This document shows, piece by piece, positions 63,639 to 64,000 of a stretch of 64,000 nucleotides of DNA. The first letter of the stretch is position 1. Every line of letters starts with the position of its first letter. Position numbers and translations under genes: made by a program. The notes beneath the pieces are model-generated. The model worked only from the letters and a program-made list of their open reading frames with translations. It searched no databases and was not told the DNA's origin. The stretch comes from JACVRW01 sp963733885 (GTDB lineage Bacteria; Actinomycetota; Thermoleophilia; Solirubrobacterales; Thermoleophilaceae), in the NCBI GenBank assembly GCA_963733885.1, contig CAVTES010000009.1, forward strand, positions 1 through 64,000. Direction: 5' to 3'.

Positions 63639-63832
63639 GGCCGGCCGCGCCGGCTCTCCTGGAGGTCACCCTCCCAGTGCACGCGCCCGCGCAGCTCGAG
63701 AATCCCAAGCCGCCGGTGGCGTGCGACCAGCTCTCGAAGCGCGAGATCCACCGCCTCGCGCTTGGTCTTGACGCCCGTGAGCCGCCGCGCCTCGCGCATC
63801 ACCTCGTCATCGATCTCGATGTTGGTCCGCAT
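63635..63832 (-). CDS. vapB: VapB antitoxin (ribbon-helix-helix)
   Basis: This 65-residue protein has a ribbon-helix-helix N-terminus: MRTNIEIDDEVMREARRLTG, KTKREAVDLALRELVARHRR. The C-terminal part (LRGRVHWEGDLQESRRGR) would wrap VapC. ATG 63832 is used; ATG 63838 adds two residues. VapB usually represses its own operon together with VapC. Confidence 0.9.
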   Translation of the reverse strand: MRTNIEIDDEVMREARRLTGVKTKREAVDLALRELVARHRRLGILELRGRVHWEGDLQESRRGRP

Positions 63833-63860
63833 ACACATCAGCGTACACATCTTCGGGTGT
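63833..63860 (-). promoter_or_regulatory. Possible VapBC operator
   Basis: Just upstream of the vapB start the plus strand reads TACACATCAGCG then TACACATCTTCG, a direct repeat with TACACATC at about 13-base spacing. This resembles operators of ribbon-helix-helix antitoxins. It also covers the likely -10 region. Confidence 0.45.
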
Positions 63861-63944
63861 AGTCCGTAGGTATCGGGCTGGCGAGCGGCCGGATGCGGAG
63901 CGGCCGCTGACGTACCCAGGGTGTGGGCCGGCTCGAGGCGGGCA

Positions 63945-63986
63945 AACCTCCCTTTCGACCGCACCGGTCGAAGACGTCGGGAGGTT
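63945..63986. repeat. Two-tier hairpin near the right edge
   Basis: AACCTCCC (63945-63952) pairs with GGGAGGTT (63979-63986). Inside, TTCGACC (63954-63960) pairs with GGTCGAA (63966-63972) around GCACC. The layout (8-bp outer, 7-bp inner) resembles that of the hairpin at 44147-44189. The surrounding 160 bases to the window edge hold no recognisable gene. Confidence 0.6.
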
Positions 63987-64000
63987 GTGGTCGCCTGGGG

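Overview
The window is high-GC DNA. From about 4.7 kb to the end it reads like a Thermoleophilia-type actinobacterium (Solirubrobacterales or close). Signs of this are frequent GTG/TTG starts, 4-base stop/start overlaps, an AroK-AroB fusion, an ImuB/DUF6504/DnaE2 mutasome set, dgt-dnaG-rpoD, and GAAC-N4-GTTC SOS boxes. The first 4.7 kb looks different: a BI-1/YccA membrane protein, an SMP-30-like secreted protein and a YbbA/YbbP-type ABC pair, all most like alphaproteobacterial proteins. The ABC ATPase is cut off just before its Walker A motif where the actinobacterial part begins, so a chimeric assembly join is likely near 4.70 kb. Single-base indels break nearly every gene up to about 11 kb. 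They become rare afterwards and none was seen from 32 kb on. I treat the broken genes as real genes with sequence errors, not as pseudogenes.

Layout. 4.7-10.5 kb: a secreted IPT/calcium-repeat protein, then aroC, aroKB fusion, aroQ and a Xaa-Pro peptidase (shikimate pathway cluster). 10.5-31.8 kb: an accessory block lying between pepQ and efp, which are often close neighbours elsewhere. It holds a TauE/SafE permease, an O-antigen ligase-like protein, a VWA-like protein, SOS-boxed imuB, DUF6504, a GAF-GGDEF protein, a strongly structured intergenic region, SOS-boxed dnaE2, an MBL hydrolase, an RsbU-like phosphatase with an RsbW-like kinase, DUF72, an M48 peptidase, and two tandem LVIVD-repeat secreted proteins with duplicated 178-nt leaders and terminators. 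31.8-35.8 kb: efp-nusB-xseB-ispA-dxs, tightly overlapped. 35.8-48.9 kb: peptidases, OsmC, tlyA-nadK-recN-pyrG, a NUDIX protein, xerD, mutM, a glutaredoxin and recO. 49-55.5 kb: ppdK, dgt-dnaG-rpoD and tRNA-Asn. 55.5-56.2 kb: an HTH-HNH nuclease gene with an SOS box at its start and a 3' end running inside the tRNA gene. 56.2-61.4 kb: moxR-DUF58-VWA, a two-component system and a small membrane protein. 61.4-63.2 kb: a likely trans-3-hydroxy-L-proline pathway pair. 63.2-63.9 kb: vapBC.

How the parts work together. The clearest theme is DNA damage response. ImuB, DnaE2 and the HTH-HNH protein each carry GAAC-N4-GTTC directly at their start codons, two of them sharing the same 13 bases. recN, mutM, recO and an AlkZ-like protein are also in the window without a box that I could see. 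The HNH gene and the structured DNA between the GGDEF gene and dnaE2 are the best candidates for undescribed biology.
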